Positions 17,206 to 26,577 of a stretch of DNA of 64,000 bases are shown one piece after another (positions within the stretch are counted from its first letter, which is position 1; every line of letters starts with the position of its first letter). The translations under genes were made by a program, and so were the position numbers. The stretch lies in the NCBI RefSeq assembly GCF_017875645.1, contig NZ_JAGGMR010000001.1, positions 3,782,001 to 3,846,000 of the forward strand. Reading direction: 5' to 3'. Source of the stretch: Nocardia goodfellowii (GTDB lineage Bacteria; Actinomycetota; Actinomycetes; Mycobacteriales; Mycobacteriaceae). A model generated the notes under the pieces. That model was not told the DNA's origin. It saw only the letters and a list, made by a program, of their open reading frames with translations, and did not search any database.

Positions 17206-17346
17206 CACCCAGTTCTCTGCGTAACCGGGTGGTTGCTCCAAACCAGCGTTTCGAAGTCCTCGCTTCGCCCGCCGCTCGTTTTCGATGCCTGTACATGTTC
17301 GACCGATGAACCGAATCCGGCGCTGCCGGTTCGGCGAAGGAGAAAT

Positions 17347-19587
17347 ATGTTCACCGACACCGATTCCGCACCACGGACGTCGCCGCGTTACACCGCGCAA
17401 TGGTTCTTCGACCTGCTACGGCCGGTGCTCCGACACGATCTTCCCGCCTCACTCGTGGTCTTCCTTGTCGCCCTTCCGCTTTCGCTCGGCATCGCGGTCG
17501 CCAGCGGCGCGCCGGTCGCCTCCGGATTGGTCGCCGCGGTGGTCGGCGGCATCGTGGGCGGAGCACTGGGTGGCTCGGTGCTCCAGGTGAGCGGGCCCGC
17601 CGCCGGGCTCACCGTGGTGGTCGCCTCGACGATTGCCCAATTCGGTTGGGCCACGACCTGTTTCATCACCGTAGCGGCCGGTGTGCTGCAGGTGCTGTTC
17701 GGCTTCAGCCGCATTGCGCGCGCGGCACTGGGAATCGCGCCGGTGGTGGTGCACGCGATGCTGGCGGGTATCGGTATCACCATCGCGCTCCAGCAGATTC
17801 ATGTACTGCTCGGCGGTTCCGCGCGCAGTTCGGCCTGGCACAACGTCCTCGAATTGCCGGGTCAGCTGGTGCACTCGCACGGTCCGGCGGTCCTGATCGG
17901 CGGTGTGGTCATCGCGATCCTGCTCGGCTGGCGCTACCTGCCCGCCCGGGTACGCGTCGTGCCCGGTCCGCTGGTCGCGGTGACCGTCGGCACCGTGCTG
18001 TCACTGGTGCTGCCGGTCGATGTGGGTCGAATACCCCTGAACGGCAGCCTTTTCGATGAAATCGCGCTGCCGCGCCTCCCGGAGGGCGATTGGTTCGCGG
18101 TGTCGGTGACGGTGCTGACGGTGGCACTGATCGCCAGCGTGCAGAGTCTGCTCTCGGCGGTGGCCGTGGACAAGATGCACGGCGGCGAGCGCACCGATTT
18201 CGATCGCGAACTACTCGGGCAGGGGACCGCGAACGTGATCTCGGGGTTGTTCGGTGGCCTGCCGGTGGCGGGTGTGATCGTGCGCAGCTCCGCGAATGTC
18301 GACGCGGGAGCGCGCAGCCGGGCTTCCGCGGTGCTGCACGGGATCTGGATCCTGGTGTTCTCGGTGGCCCTGGTCGGGGTGGTGCGTCAGATCCCGACCG
18401 CCGCCCTGGCCGGTTTGCTCATCGTGATCGGCATCCAGCTGGTGAAGCTGGCCCATATCCGGCTCGCCCATCGGACCCGTGACCTGGTGGTCTACACCGT
18501 CACCGTCGCGGGCGTGGTCTTCCTGAACCTGCTGCAGGGCGTGCTGATCGGCCTGGCGCTGGCCTTCGGGCTGCTGCTGTGGCGCGTGGTCCGGGCGCAC
18601 ATCGTGGCGAAGCCCTGGCCCGACGGTGAATTCGGCGACCAGTGGCTGGTGACGATCGAGGGCAGCTGCACCTTCTTGGCACTGCCGAAGCTGACCTCGG
18701 AGCTGGCGAAGGTGCCCGCGGGTGCGGTAGTCCGGCTGGAGATGAGTGTCGACTTTCTCGACCACGCGGCCTACGAGATGATCGAGGAATGGGTCGGCCG
18801 GCACCGAAACAGCGGCGGCGTAGTGGAATTCGTGGAGCTCGGCCCGGTGCGCATGGCCACGGCGACGGCGGGTCCACCCACACGCGGGCACGCCCGCAAC
18901 GACGAGGGGACCGGGCCGGCCCGGCGCACCGGCCACCGAGACGATCCGGTGGTCGCCGGGATCTCGGCGTATCACCGCGCGCACGCGCACCCGACGCGTC
19001 CGCACGTGGACGGCCCGCGTGACCATCACGAAGCCGAAACCCTGTTCCTCACCTGCTCCGACGCTCGGATCGTGCCCAACGTCATCACCAACAGCGACCC
19101 CGGCGACCTGTTCACGGTGCGCAATGTCGGCAACCTGGTGCCCATCGGCAACGGCGACTCCTCGGTCGAGGCCGCGCTGGTCTACGCGCTGGAAAAGCTG
19201 GACGTCCGCACCGTGGTGGTGTGTGGCCATTCCGGTTGTGGCGCAATGGATGCGCTGCTTCGCGCGGTGCAGACCGGCCAGGCGCTGGGGGAGTGGCTGG
19301 CGCATGCGCGCCCGAGCCTGGCGCAGTTCCGGGTCGGGCATCCGGTCGCGCGCGCCGCGGCCGCGGCCGGGTTCGGCGAGGTGGATCAGCTGGCGATGGT
19401 GAACGTGGCGCTGCAGTTGGAGACCTTGCACGCGCATCCGGCGGTGCATCGGGGGATGCGGGAACGCGGTGTCGAGGTCCGCGGATTGTTCTTCGATATC
19501 GCTACCGCGCGGGTCATCGAGGTGACCGTCGACGGCCTCGCTCACTTCGATGAGACGCCCAGTCCTATTGCGGCAGAGTCCGTTTGA
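17347..19587 (+). CDS. SulP transporter-carbonic anhydrase fusion, copy 1
   Basis: 746 residues. SulP/SLC26 membrane domain (about 33-420), with VASGAPVASGL and VSGPAAGLTVVV near the anion site; STAS domain (about 430-510, VTIEGSCTFLALPKLTSELAKV in parts); beta-carbonic anhydrase (about 535-735) with zinc ligands Cys570, His628, Cys631 and the CSDAR/CGHSGCGAM motifs complete. The fusion is expected to import bicarbonate or sulfate and interconvert CO2 and bicarbonate at the inner face. ATG 17347 follows GAAGGAGA. A close paralogue lies 166 bp downstream. Confidence 0.95.
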   Translation: MFTDTDSAPRTSPRYTAQWFFDLLRPVLRHDLPASLVVFLVALPLSLGIAVASGAPVASGLVAAVVGGIVGGALGGSVLQVSGPAAGLTVVVASTIAQFGWATTCFITVAAGVLQVLFGFSRIARAALGIAPVVVHAMLAGIGITIALQQIHVLLGGSARSSAWHNVLELPGQLVHSHGPAVLIGGVVIAILLGWRYLPARVRVVPGPLVAVTVGTVLSLVLPVDVGRIPLNGSLFDEIALPRLPEGDWFAVSVTVLTVALIASVQSLLSAVAVDKMHGGERTDFDRELLGQGTANVISGLFGGLPVAGVIVRSSANVDAGARSRASAVLHGIWILVFSVALVGVVRQIPTAALAGLLIVIGIQLVKLAHIRLAHRTRDLVVYTVTVAGVVFLNLLQGVLIGLALAFGLLLWRVVRAHIVAKPWPDGEFGDQWLVTIEGSCTFLALPKLTSELAKVPAGAVVRLEMSVDFLDHAAYEMIEEWVGRHRNSGGVVEFVELGPVRMATATAGPPTRGHARNDEGTGPARRTGHRDDPVVAGISAYHRAHAHPTRPHVDGPRDHHEAETLFLTCSDARIVPNVITNSDPGDLFTVRNVGNLVPIGNGDSSVEAALVYALEKLDVRTVVVCGHSGCGAMDALLRAVQTGQALGEWLAHARPSLAQFRVGHPVARAAAAAGFGEVDQLAMVNVALQLETLHAHPAVHRGMRERGVEVRGLFFDIATARVIEVTVDGLAHFDETPSPIAAESV

Positions 19588-19595
19588 ACGTCAAC

Positions 19596-19611
19596 TGTGG
19601 TCAGGCTCACA
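19596..19611. promoter_or_regulatory. CRP-type binding site, second copy
   Basis: TGTGGTCAGGCTCACA matches TGTGA-N6-TCACA at nine of ten bases. It occupies the same place relative to the conserved element as the perfect box of copy 1. Confidence 0.65.
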
Positions 19612-19657
19612 CCATTGCAGCGCTATGGCTCCAGCCACTTCGAGGCAACTTCTTAAC

Positions 19658-19683
19658 CTTTGCTAAGTCTTTACCAATATTCT
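19658..19683 (+). promoter_or_regulatory. conserved promoter element of SulP-CA gene 2
   Basis: CTTTGCTAAGTCTTTACCA (19658-19676) is the counterpart of 17186-17204, followed by TATTCT (19678-19683) as a possible -10. Lies 96 bp before the start codon. Confidence 0.5.
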
Positions 19684-19753
19684 CGAGCGGATTTACCTGC
19701 CGACCCAACGGCGCGTCGGCGATCGCCTCATCATCGCTGGACCTGGAGGAGCC

Positions 19754-21997
19754 ATGGCTGTCGAAATTGACCCAGCCCCACCTGTGCCCGGACCCGGAAC
19801 GGGTACCCGATCACTGACTGATCGTCTGAATTCCATTGCGCGCCACGACTTTCCCGCGTCGATCGTGGTCTTCCTGGTCGCGCTGCCGTTGTCACTCGGT
19901 ATCGCCGTCGCCTCCGGTGCGCCGGTGGCCGCGGGCCTGATCGCCGCCGTCATCGGCGGCATCGTCGTCGGTCTCATCGGCGGATCCACTCTGCAGGTGA
20001 GCGGCCCGGCCGCCGGCCTGACCGTGGTCGTCGCCGAATCCATCAGCCAATTCGGCTGGCGCACCACCTGTTTCATCGTTGTCGCGGCCGGTGTGCTGCA
20101 AATCCTGTTCGGGCTGAGCAGAATCGCCCGCGCGGCGCTGGCGGTCGCGCCGGTCGTGGTGCACGCGATGCTGGCCGGCATCGGTGTCACCATCGCGCTG
20201 CAGCAGATGCATGTGCTGCTCGGCGGTTCCTCGCACAGCTCGGCCTGGAACAACATCATCGAACTGCCCGGCCAGCTGCTCGATCTGCACGGCGGTGGCG
20301 TGTTCGTCGGCGGTGTGGTCATCGCGATCATGCTCGGCTGGCGCTACGTCCCCGCGCAGATCCGCGTCGTCCCCGGCCCGCTGGTCGCCGTGGTCGCGGC
20401 CACTGTGCTGTCGCTGCTGCTGCCCACCGGTGCGGAGCGCATCGTGCTGGACGGTTCGCTGTTCGACGCCATCGGCCTGCCCGAGATTCCGGACGGCGGC
20501 TGGTCGGCGGTCGCGCTCATGGTGCTGACCATCGCGCTGATCGCCAGCGTGGAGAGCCTGCTCTCGGCGGTCGCGGTGGACAAGATGCACAACGGCCCGC
20601 GCACCAATTTCGACCGCGAACTCGTCGGGCAGGGTTCGGCCAACGTGTTGTCGGGTCTGGTCGGCGGCCTGCCGGTCACCGGCGTGATCGTGCGCAGCGC
20701 CACCAACGTGCAGGCGGGGGCGCGGTCGCGGACCTCGGCGGTGCTGCACGGCGTGTGGATCCTGCTGTTCTCGGTGGCGCTGGCCGGACTGGTGCAGCAG
20801 ATTCCGCTCGCCGCGCTGGCCGGTCTGCTGATCGTGATCGGCATCCAGTTGGTGAAGCTGGCACACATCCGGCTGGCCCGGCGCACCGGTGACCTGATGG
20901 TCTACGCCGTGACCATCGGCGGCGTGGTGTTCTTGAACCTGCTCGAAGGCGTGGTCATCGGTCTGGTCCTGGCCTTCGCGCTGCTGCTGTGGCGCGTGGT
21001 GCGGGTCGCGATCGTGGCCCGGCCGATTCCGGCTTCGCGACGCTGGCTGGTCACCATCGACGGGTCCTGCACCTTCCTCGCGCTGCCGAAGCTGTCCGGT
21101 GAGCTGGCGAAGGTGCCCGTCGATGCCGACGTGACGGTCGAGATGACCGTCGACTTCCTCGATCACGCGGCCTTCGAAGCGCTCTCGGAATGGGTGCGGC
21201 AGCAGGAAAACCACGGCGGCAGTGTGGAATTCGTCGAAATCGGCAGTGCGCGCATGGCGGACGCGTCCAGCGGCCCGCCGGCGCGTGGTTTCGGCCGCGC
21301 CATGTTCGACGAGGTGCTCGGCCCGTGGCAGCGGGACGGGCGGGAGCGGCGGGATCCGATCACCGCCGGCGTCGCCGCCTATCACCGCAGCCATGCCCAT
21401 GTGGTGCGCCCGCACCTGGACGAGTTGCGCGACCACCAGGATCCGGATTCGTTCTTCCTCACCTGCGCCGATTCGCGGGTGGTGCCGAACGTGATCACCA
21501 ACAGCGGCCCCGGCGACTTGTTCACCGTCCGCAATGTCGGCAACCTGGTGCCCGAGCAGGGCGATGTCTCGGTCGAGGCGGCGCTCACCTTCGCACTGGA
21601 GAAGCTCAACGTGCGCTCGGTCGTGGTGTGCGGGCACTCCTCCTGCGGTGCCATGGCGGCATTGCACCGTGGCGATCACGAACAGATGGGCCAGACCGGT
21701 ATCGGCACCTGGCTGGCGCACGCGCAGCCCAGCCTGGACCGGTTCCACCTCGGCCATCCCGTCGCGCGGGCCGCTGCCGCGGCCGGTTTCGGCGAGGTGG
21801 ATCAGCTGGGCATGGTGAACGTGGCCGTCCAGTTGGAGACGCTGCACCGGCATCCGTCGGTGCGGGCCGCGATCGCCGAGCGCGGCGTGACGGTCTCGGG
21901 TCTGTTCTTCGATATCGCGACCGCGCGCGTCATCGAGGTCACCGTCGACGGGCTCGCGCACATCGCGGATGAGCACCCGACACCGGAACTGGTGTAA
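19754..21997 (+). CDS. SulP transporter-carbonic anhydrase fusion, copy 2
   Basis: 747 residues, same three-part build as copy 1 and closely similar along its length: SulP (about 30-420), STAS (about 430-515), beta-carbonic anhydrase (about 535-735) with Cys571, Asp573, Arg575, His628 and Cys631 intact. Differences cluster in the SulP N-terminus, the SulP-STAS linker and the STAS-CA linker, so the copies may differ in regulation or substrate rather than catalysis. GGAGGA lies just before ATG 19754. A strong hairpin follows the gene. Confidence 0.95.
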   Translation: MAVEIDPAPPVPGPGTGTRSLTDRLNSIARHDFPASIVVFLVALPLSLGIAVASGAPVAAGLIAAVIGGIVVGLIGGSTLQVSGPAAGLTVVVAESISQFGWRTTCFIVVAAGVLQILFGLSRIARAALAVAPVVVHAMLAGIGVTIALQQMHVLLGGSSHSSAWNNIIELPGQLLDLHGGGVFVGGVVIAIMLGWRYVPAQIRVVPGPLVAVVAATVLSLLLPTGAERIVLDGSLFDAIGLPEIPDGGWSAVALMVLTIALIASVESLLSAVAVDKMHNGPRTNFDRELVGQGSANVLSGLVGGLPVTGVIVRSATNVQAGARSRTSAVLHGVWILLFSVALAGLVQQIPLAALAGLLIVIGIQLVKLAHIRLARRTGDLMVYAVTIGGVVFLNLLEGVVIGLVLAFALLLWRVVRVAIVARPIPASRRWLVTIDGSCTFLALPKLSGELAKVPVDADVTVEMTVDFLDHAAFEALSEWVRQQENHGGSVEFVEIGSARMADASSGPPARGFGRAMFDEVLGPWQRDGRERRDPITAGVAAYHRSHAHVVRPHLDELRDHQDPDSFFLTCADSRVVPNVITNSGPGDLFTVRNVGNLVPEQGDVSVEAALTFALEKLNVRSVVVCGHSSCGAMAALHRGDHEQMGQTGIGTWLAHAQPSLDRFHLGHPVARAAAAAGFGEVDQLGMVNVAVQLETLHRHPSVRAAIAERGVTVSGLFFDIATARVIEVTVDGLAHIADEHPTPELV

Positions 21998-22003
21998 GCC
22001 GAA

Positions 22004-22044
22004 CCCGAACCCGCTCGAACCCTTCGGATTCGAGCGGGTTCGGG
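22004..22044 (+). terminator. terminator hairpin
   Basis: Perfect 16-bp stem (22004-22019 with 22029-22044) and 9-base loop, seven bases after the second SulP-CA gene. Confidence 0.8.
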
Positions 22045-22073
22045 CGCTGTCCGTTGTCTCGTACGCTGGCTGT

Positions 22074-22499
22074 GTGAGTACCGAGTTGGAACAGTCCACC
22101 GAAGCCGGCCGCTGGCGCGCCTTCCGCGACGCGATCACCGAGCGCCCTACGCTGAACCTCGCCTACCGGATCGGGGTCGCGGTGGTCGGTGCCGCGGTGC
22201 TGGTTCTCGGCGTCCTGGCTATCCCATATCCCGGACCCGGCTGGGCTATCGTGTTCGCCGGACTCGGCATCCTCGCCACCGAATTCTCCTGGGCCAGAGA
22301 GGCTCTCGGCTGGCTGCGGGCCAAGTACCGGCAGGGTATGGCCTGGTACTCCAGTCGGGGTCTGGTCATGCGGGTGTCGGCGGCGGTACTCACCGGCTTG
22401 CTGGTCGTCGCGACGCTGTGGTTGCTCGGCACATTCGGGATGATCGGCGGCTGGATCGGAGTCGAATCGAAGTGGTTACACAGTCCCCTGACATGGTGA
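22074..22499 (+). CDS. TIGR02611/PGPGW-type small membrane protein
   Basis: 141 residues. Two hydrophobic hairpins: VAVVGAAVLVLGVLAIPYPGPGW with the PGPGW turn (in parts LVLGVLAIPYPGPGW), then GLGILATEFSWAREAL; a further TM near the C-terminus (VLTGLLVVATLWLLG). This is the actinobacterial TIGR02611 family, function unknown. GTG 22074 is six bases after TACGCT (22062-22067), so the transcript is probably leaderless. The stop overlaps the next gene. Confidence 0.85.
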   Translation: MSTELEQSTEAGRWRAFRDAITERPTLNLAYRIGVAVVGAAVLVLGVLAIPYPGPGWAIVFAGLGILATEFSWAREALGWLRAKYRQGMAWYSSRGLVMRVSAAVLTGLLVVATLWLLGTFGMIGGWIGVESKWLHSPLTW

Positions 22500-23101
22500 C
22501 GGTTCCCGGGAGCACACTCACCCAGCCGGAATGGCTGGCCGCGCGAATCGCGGAGATGGGCGAATCCTGGGGCACGGGCACACCGCGGATCGCGGGCACG
22601 CTGTGGTGGTGCATGGTGGCCTCGGCACTGGTCGAGCAGCCGGCGCGGGCTTATGCGCAGGGCCGGCCGGCGCCGGAACCCACGCTGGACCGGCTCGACT
22701 GTGAGGTCCGGCCCGATGGCGGCATCGAACGGGTCCATATCCTTTCCAGCGACAGCGCGGACCCGGCGGGCGCGCTGCGCGAAACCTTGTCGGCGGTGAT
22801 CCCGGCGGTCGCCGCGGTATCCGGTGCGGGCGTACCCGCACTATGGGCGATCGTGGCCGACGCCGTCGGCAACCGCGCGCTCGACGCGGGCGGCCCGGAC
22901 GCGGGCGCACGGCTCGCGAAAGAGGTCGGCGGCAAACTCCCGGTCCCGCGCTTCGTCGACATCGGCGGCCGCACCTACGTTCGGCGTATCTCCTGCTGCC
23001 TCGTCTACGAGGTCCCCGGCTGTGACATGTGCACCAGCTGCCCGAAACGGTCTGCCGCGGAGCGGAAGACGCTGCTGGCGAAGCTGGCGGCCGAGAGCTG
23101 A
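22493..23101 (+). CDS. FhuF-like (2Fe-2S) ferric reductase-type protein
   Basis: 202 residues. The C-terminus RRISCCLVYEVPGCDMCTSC has the FhuF pattern CC-x7-10-C-x2-C that holds a 2Fe-2S cluster for reduction of ferric siderophores, with one extra Cys. The N-terminal part (ESWGTGTPRIAGTLWWCMVA in parts) fits the same family. ATG 22493 or GTG 22496 overlaps the previous stop, so both genes form one unit. Ferric-siderophore reduction is inferred from the cluster motif. Confidence 0.82.
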   Translation: MVTVPGSTLTQPEWLAARIAEMGESWGTGTPRIAGTLWWCMVASALVEQPARAYAQGRPAPEPTLDRLDCEVRPDGGIERVHILSSDSADPAGALRETLSAVIPAVAAVSGAGVPALWAIVADAVGNRALDAGGPDAGARLAKEVGGKLPVPRFVDIGGRTYVRRISCCLVYEVPGCDMCTSCPKRSAAERKTLLAKLAAES

Positions 23102-23252
23102 CCCGGCCCGACCCGACGCGCGGCCTGCCTGACGCGGCGACGCGCCGCCGGTGCGGTGCCGATAGCATGGTCGCGCCGGAGCTCTACGCCGCCGGTGATG
23201 ACGCGTGCGGGAAAGACCCGCACAAGAAAACAACGCCAAGGAGAAGGCCGCC

Positions 23253-25310
23253 GTGAACGCCTCAGCCCCCCAGACCCTCGCCGTGCGCATCCTGGTGCCG
23301 GCCGGGACTACGGCCGGCGCTGCGGTGCGGGAGGCGGGTCTTCCCACCAAGGGCCCGGACACCATCGTGGTGGTCCGGGATGCCGAGGGTGCGCTCAAGG
23401 ATCTGTCCTGGATCCCCGAGACCGACACCGAGGTGGAACCGGTCGCCGCCGACACCGAGGACGGCCGCAGCGTGATCCGGCACTCCGCCGCGCACGTGCT
23501 CGCCCAGGCGGTGCAGCAGGAATTCCCGGAAGCCAAACTCGGCATCGGGCCGCCCATCAAGGACGGCTTCTACTACGACTTCCAGGTCGAGCGCCCGTTC
23601 ACCCCGGAGGATCTGACCAAGCTCGAATCCCGGATGAAGAAGATCATCAAAGGCGCGCAGCGCTTTTCGCGCCGGGTGATCGAGATCGAGGACGCCCGGG
23701 TCGAATTGGCCAAGGAGCCGTTCAAGCTGGAGCTGATCAGCGACAAGTCCGGTATCGACGATCCCGAGGTGATGGAGGTCGGCGGCAACGAGCTGACCAT
23801 CTACGACAACCTGGATCCGCGCACCGGCGAACGCGTGTGGGGCGATCTGTGCCGGGGCCCGCACATCCCCACCACCAAGTTCATTCCCGCGTTCAAACTG
23901 ACTCGTTCCTCGGCCGCGTATTGGCGCGGCGACCAGGACCGCGAGGATCTGCAGCGCATCTACGGCACCGCCTGGGAATCGACCGAGGCCCAGGACGAGT
24001 ACCTGCGCCTGCTCGAAGAGGCCGAACGCCGCGACCACCGCAAGCTCGGTTTGGAGCTGGATCTGTTCAGCTTCCCCGACGAGCTCGGCTCCGGCCTGCC
24101 GGTGTTCCACCCCAAGGGCGGCATCATCCGCAAGGAGATGGAGGAATACTCGCGCCGCCGGCACGTGGCCGCGGGCTACGAGTTTGTCAACACCCCGCAC
24201 ATCACCAAGGGCCACCTGTTCGAGGTCTCGGGCCACCTCGATTGGTACCGGGACGGCATGTTCCCGGCCATGCACCTCGATGCCGAACTGAACGAGGACG
24301 GCACCGTCCGCAAGCCCGGCCAGGACTACTACGTCAAGCCGATGAACTGCCCGATGCACAATCTGATCTTCCGGGCGCGCGGCCGGTCCTACCGGGAATT
24401 GCCGCTGCGGATGTTCGAGTTCGGCTCGGTGTACCGCTACGAGAAGTCCGGCGTCATCCACGGCCTCACCCGGGTGCGCGGTATGACCCAGGACGACGCG
24501 CATATCTACTGCACCAAGGAGCAGATGCACGCGGAGCTCACCAGCACGCTGGAATTCGTGCTCGGTCTGCTCAAGGACTACGGCCTGGACGATTTCTACC
24601 TGGAGCTCTCCACCAAGGACCCGAAGAAGTTCGTCGGCTCGGACGAGCTGTGGGAAGAGGCCACCGAGACTCTGTCGAAGGTCGCTTCGGCCTCCGGTCT
24701 GGAGCTGGTCCCGGATCCGGGCGGCGCCGCGTTCTACGGTCCGAAGATCTCCGTGCAGTGCAAGGACGCGCTGGGCCGCACCTGGCAGATGTCGACGATT
24801 CAGCTCGACTTCAACCTGCCCGAGCGTTTCGAACTGGAGTACACCGGTCCCGACGGCGGTAAGCATCGCCCGGTCATGATCCACCGCGCGCTGTTCGGCT
24901 CCATCGAACGGTTCTTCGGCGTGCTCACCGAGCATTACGCGGGCGCCTTCCCGGCCTGGCTGTCGCCGGTTCAGGCCGTCGGCATCCCGGTCGCGGAAGC
25001 CTTTGCCCCGCACCTGGACTCGGTCATCGAGCAGTTGCGGGACCGCGGTATCCGCGCCCAGGTCGACCGCAGCGACGACCGGATGCAGAAGAAGATCTTC
25101 AACAACACCGCGCAGAAGATCCCGTTCATGCTGCTCGCCGGCGAGCGCGACGTGAACGCGGGCGCTGTGAGCTTCCGATTCCGGGACGGCACCCAGGTCA
25201 ACGGGGTGCCGACCGCCGACGCGGTGGCCACCATCGAGGCATGGGTGCGCAACCGGGTCAACGATTCGCCGACCGCCGAGGGCTTCGAAATCGTTCAGGC
25301 CGGGCAATGA
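23253..25310 (+). CDS. thrS: threonyl-tRNA synthetase
   Basis: 685 residues. Charges tRNA-Thr in the cytoplasm. TGS domain (about 5-70), editing domain with [10 protein letters not shown] and, near 180, the CRGPHIPTT site, then the class II catalytic core: motif 1, motif 2 ([17 protein letters not shown] in parts, with RVRGMTQDD), motif 3 and a C-terminal anticodon-binding domain ending [11 protein letters not shown] 23253 is preceded by AAGGAGAAGG. The stop overlaps the HIT gene start (ATGA). No T-box leader is evident. Confidence 0.98.
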   Translation: MNASAPQTLAVRILVPAGTTAGAAVREAGLPTKGPDTIVVVRDAEGALKDLSWIPETDTEVEPVAADTEDGRSVIRHSAAHVLAQAVQQEFPEAKLGIGPPIKDGFYYDFQVERPFTPEDLTKLESRMKKIIKGAQRFSRRVIEIEDARVELAKEPFKLELISDKSGIDDPEVMEVGGNELTIYDNLDPRTGERVWGDLCRGPHIPTTKFIPAFKLTRSSAAYWRGDQDREDLQRIYGTAWESTEAQDEYLRLLEEAERRDHRKLGLELDLFSFPDELGSGLPVFHPKGGIIRKEMEEYSRRRHVAAGYEFVNTPHITKGHLFEVSGHLDWYRDGMFPAMHLDAELNEDGTVRKPGQDYYVKPMNCPMHNLIFRARGRSYRELPLRMFEFGSVYRYEKSGVIHGLTRVRGMTQDDAHIYCTKEQMHAELTSTLEFVLGLLKDYGLDDFYLELSTKDPKKFVGSDELWEEATETLSKVASASGLELVPDPGGAAFYGPKISVQCKDALGRTWQMSTIQLDFNLPERFELEYTGPDGGKHRPVMIHRALFGSIERFFGVLTEHYAGAFPAWLSPVQAVGIPVAEAFAPHLDSVIEQLRDRGIRAQVDRSDDRMQKKIFNNTAQKIPFMLLAGERDVNAGAVSFRFRDGTQVNGVPTADAVATIEAWVRNRVNDSPTAEGFEIVQAGQ

Positions 25311-25903
25311 CCGGTAGCGACTTCGAGGACTGGGGGATGGCGGACGGCGAGGCGGGCGCGGACCGCATCGTCGACCGGGGTGCCGGCGAACCCGATCGGC
25401 TGCAACGACTGTGGACGCCGTACCGGATGTCCTACATCGCCGAGGCGGCCGCCGCGCCGCGCCCCGCGGACGCCTCCGGACACCCGTTCACCGACATCCC
25501 CAAGATGTCGGACGAAGACGGACTCATCATCGCCCGCGGCGAACTGGTGTACGCGGTGCTCAACCTGTACCCGTACAACCCGGGCCACATGATGGTGGTG
25601 CCCTATCGCCGGGTCGCCGACCTCGAAGAGCTCACCGACGCGGAAAGCCTCGAACTGATGGCGTTCACGCAGCGGGCCATCCGGGTGATGAAGAGTGTGT
25701 CGCGTCCGCACGGCTTCAACGTCGGACTGAACCTCGGCGGGGTGGCGGGCGGTTCGCTCGCCGACCATCTGCACCAGCACATCGTGCCGCGCTGGGGCGG
25801 CGACGCGAACTTCATCACCGTCGTCGGTGGCGTGAAAGTGATGCCGCAGCTGCTGCGGGAGACCAGGGCGCTCCTGGCTGCCGCCTGGAAAGAGACGGAC
25901 TAA
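25307..25903 (+). CDS. HIT-family Ap4A phosphorylase/hydrolase
   Basis: 198 residues. The histidine triad reads [24 protein letters not shown] and [14 protein letters not shown] are the landmarks of the actinobacterial group that includes M. tuberculosis Rv2613c, an Ap4A phosphorylase. It would remove dinucleoside polyphosphates made as side products by aminoacyl-tRNA synthetases, which suits its coupling to thrS. ATG 25307 overlaps the thrS stop. Confidence 0.93.
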   Translation: MTGSDFEDWGMADGEAGADRIVDRGAGEPDRLQRLWTPYRMSYIAEAAAAPRPADASGHPFTDIPKMSDEDGLIIARGELVYAVLNLYPYNPGHMMVVPYRRVADLEELTDAESLELMAFTQRAIRVMKSVSRPHGFNVGLNLGGVAGGSLADHLHQHIVPRWGGDANFITVVGGVKVMPQLLRETRALLAAAWKETD

Positions 25904-25908
25904 CAGGG

Positions 25909-26577
25909 GTGCTCAGCTTCTTCGGTCGCGAGACGTTCGCGAAAGCGACTGCGCCGCTGGGCCGGGCGCTGGTGCGGACCGGGCTCACTCCGGACGCCGT
26001 GACCGTCATCGGAACCACCGCCTCGATCGCCGCGGCCCTCACACTGTTCCCCAGCGGACACCTGTTCTGGGGGACCATGGTGATCTGGCTGTTCGTCATG
26101 TTCGACATGCTCGACGGCGCGATGGCCCGAGCACGCGGCGGCGGCACCAAATACGGGGCGGTGCTGGACGCCACCTGCGACCGGGTGGCCGACGGCGCGA
26201 TCTTCGGCGGACTCGCCTGGTGGGCGGTGTATCACGAGCACAACAGGTGGTTGTTCTTCGCGACCCTCGTGGTTCTGGTTACCTCCCAGGTGATCTCGTA
26301 CGCGAAGGCACGTGCCGAGGCCAGCGGGCTGTCCGCCGACGGCGGCTGGATCGAGCGGCCGGATCGGCTGGTCATCGTGCTCGTGGGGGCCGGGCTCACC
26401 GGCATCGGCGGGCACTGGGGTATCGAATGGCTCACCTGGGCAGTGCATGTCGCGATGTGGATCCTCGCGGTGCTGAGCATCGTGACGGTGTTCCAGCGCG
26501 TGCTCGCCGTTCGCAATTCGCCGGGCGCGCGCGATGTGATCGCGCCCGCGCGGCCGCAGGCCCCGGAGGCACAGTGA
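25909..26577 (+). CDS. pgsA: phosphatidylinositol phosphate synthase (CDP-alcohol phosphotransferase)
   Basis: 222 residues, six TM segments. The CDP-alcohol phosphotransferase signature is complete: DMLDGAMARARGGGTKYG followed by AVLDATCDRVAD, giving the D..DG..AR...G...D...D metal and substrate site. In mycobacteria this enzyme (PgsA1) makes phosphatidylinositol phosphate from CDP-diacylglycerol and inositol phosphate. GTG 25909 is used. Neighbours acyltransferase and pimA use the product in PIM synthesis. Confidence 0.95.
   Translation: MLSFFGRETFAKATAPLGRALVRTGLTPDAVTVIGTTASIAAALTLFPSGHLFWGTMVIWLFVMFDMLDGAMARARGGGTKYGAVLDATCDRVADGAIFGGLAWWAVYHEHNRWLFFATLVVLVTSQVISYAKARAEASGLSADGGWIERPDRLVIVLVGAGLTGIGGHWGIEWLTWAVHVAMWILAVLSIVTVFQRVLAVRNSPGARDVIAPARPQAPEAQ

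Larger units (their letters stand above)
16977..17346. other. 370-bp intergenic region holding the control elements of the first SulP-CA gene
   Basis: No gene is supported. It contains a perfect CRP-type box (17123-17138), a conserved element shared with the second paralogue (17186-17205) and the ribosome-binding site GAAGGAGA (17336-17343). Confidence 0.7.

Noticed and set aside
17188..17346. N-terminal extension of SulP-CA copy 1 to 17188
   Set aside because: It would translate the conserved promoter element; GAAGGAGA before ATG 17347 and alignment with copy 2 support the shorter form.
23205..23223. Hairpin GTGCGGG/CCCGCAC upstream of thrS as a T-box
   Set aside because: Only a 7-bp stem; no T-box sequence or specifier loop and too little leader.
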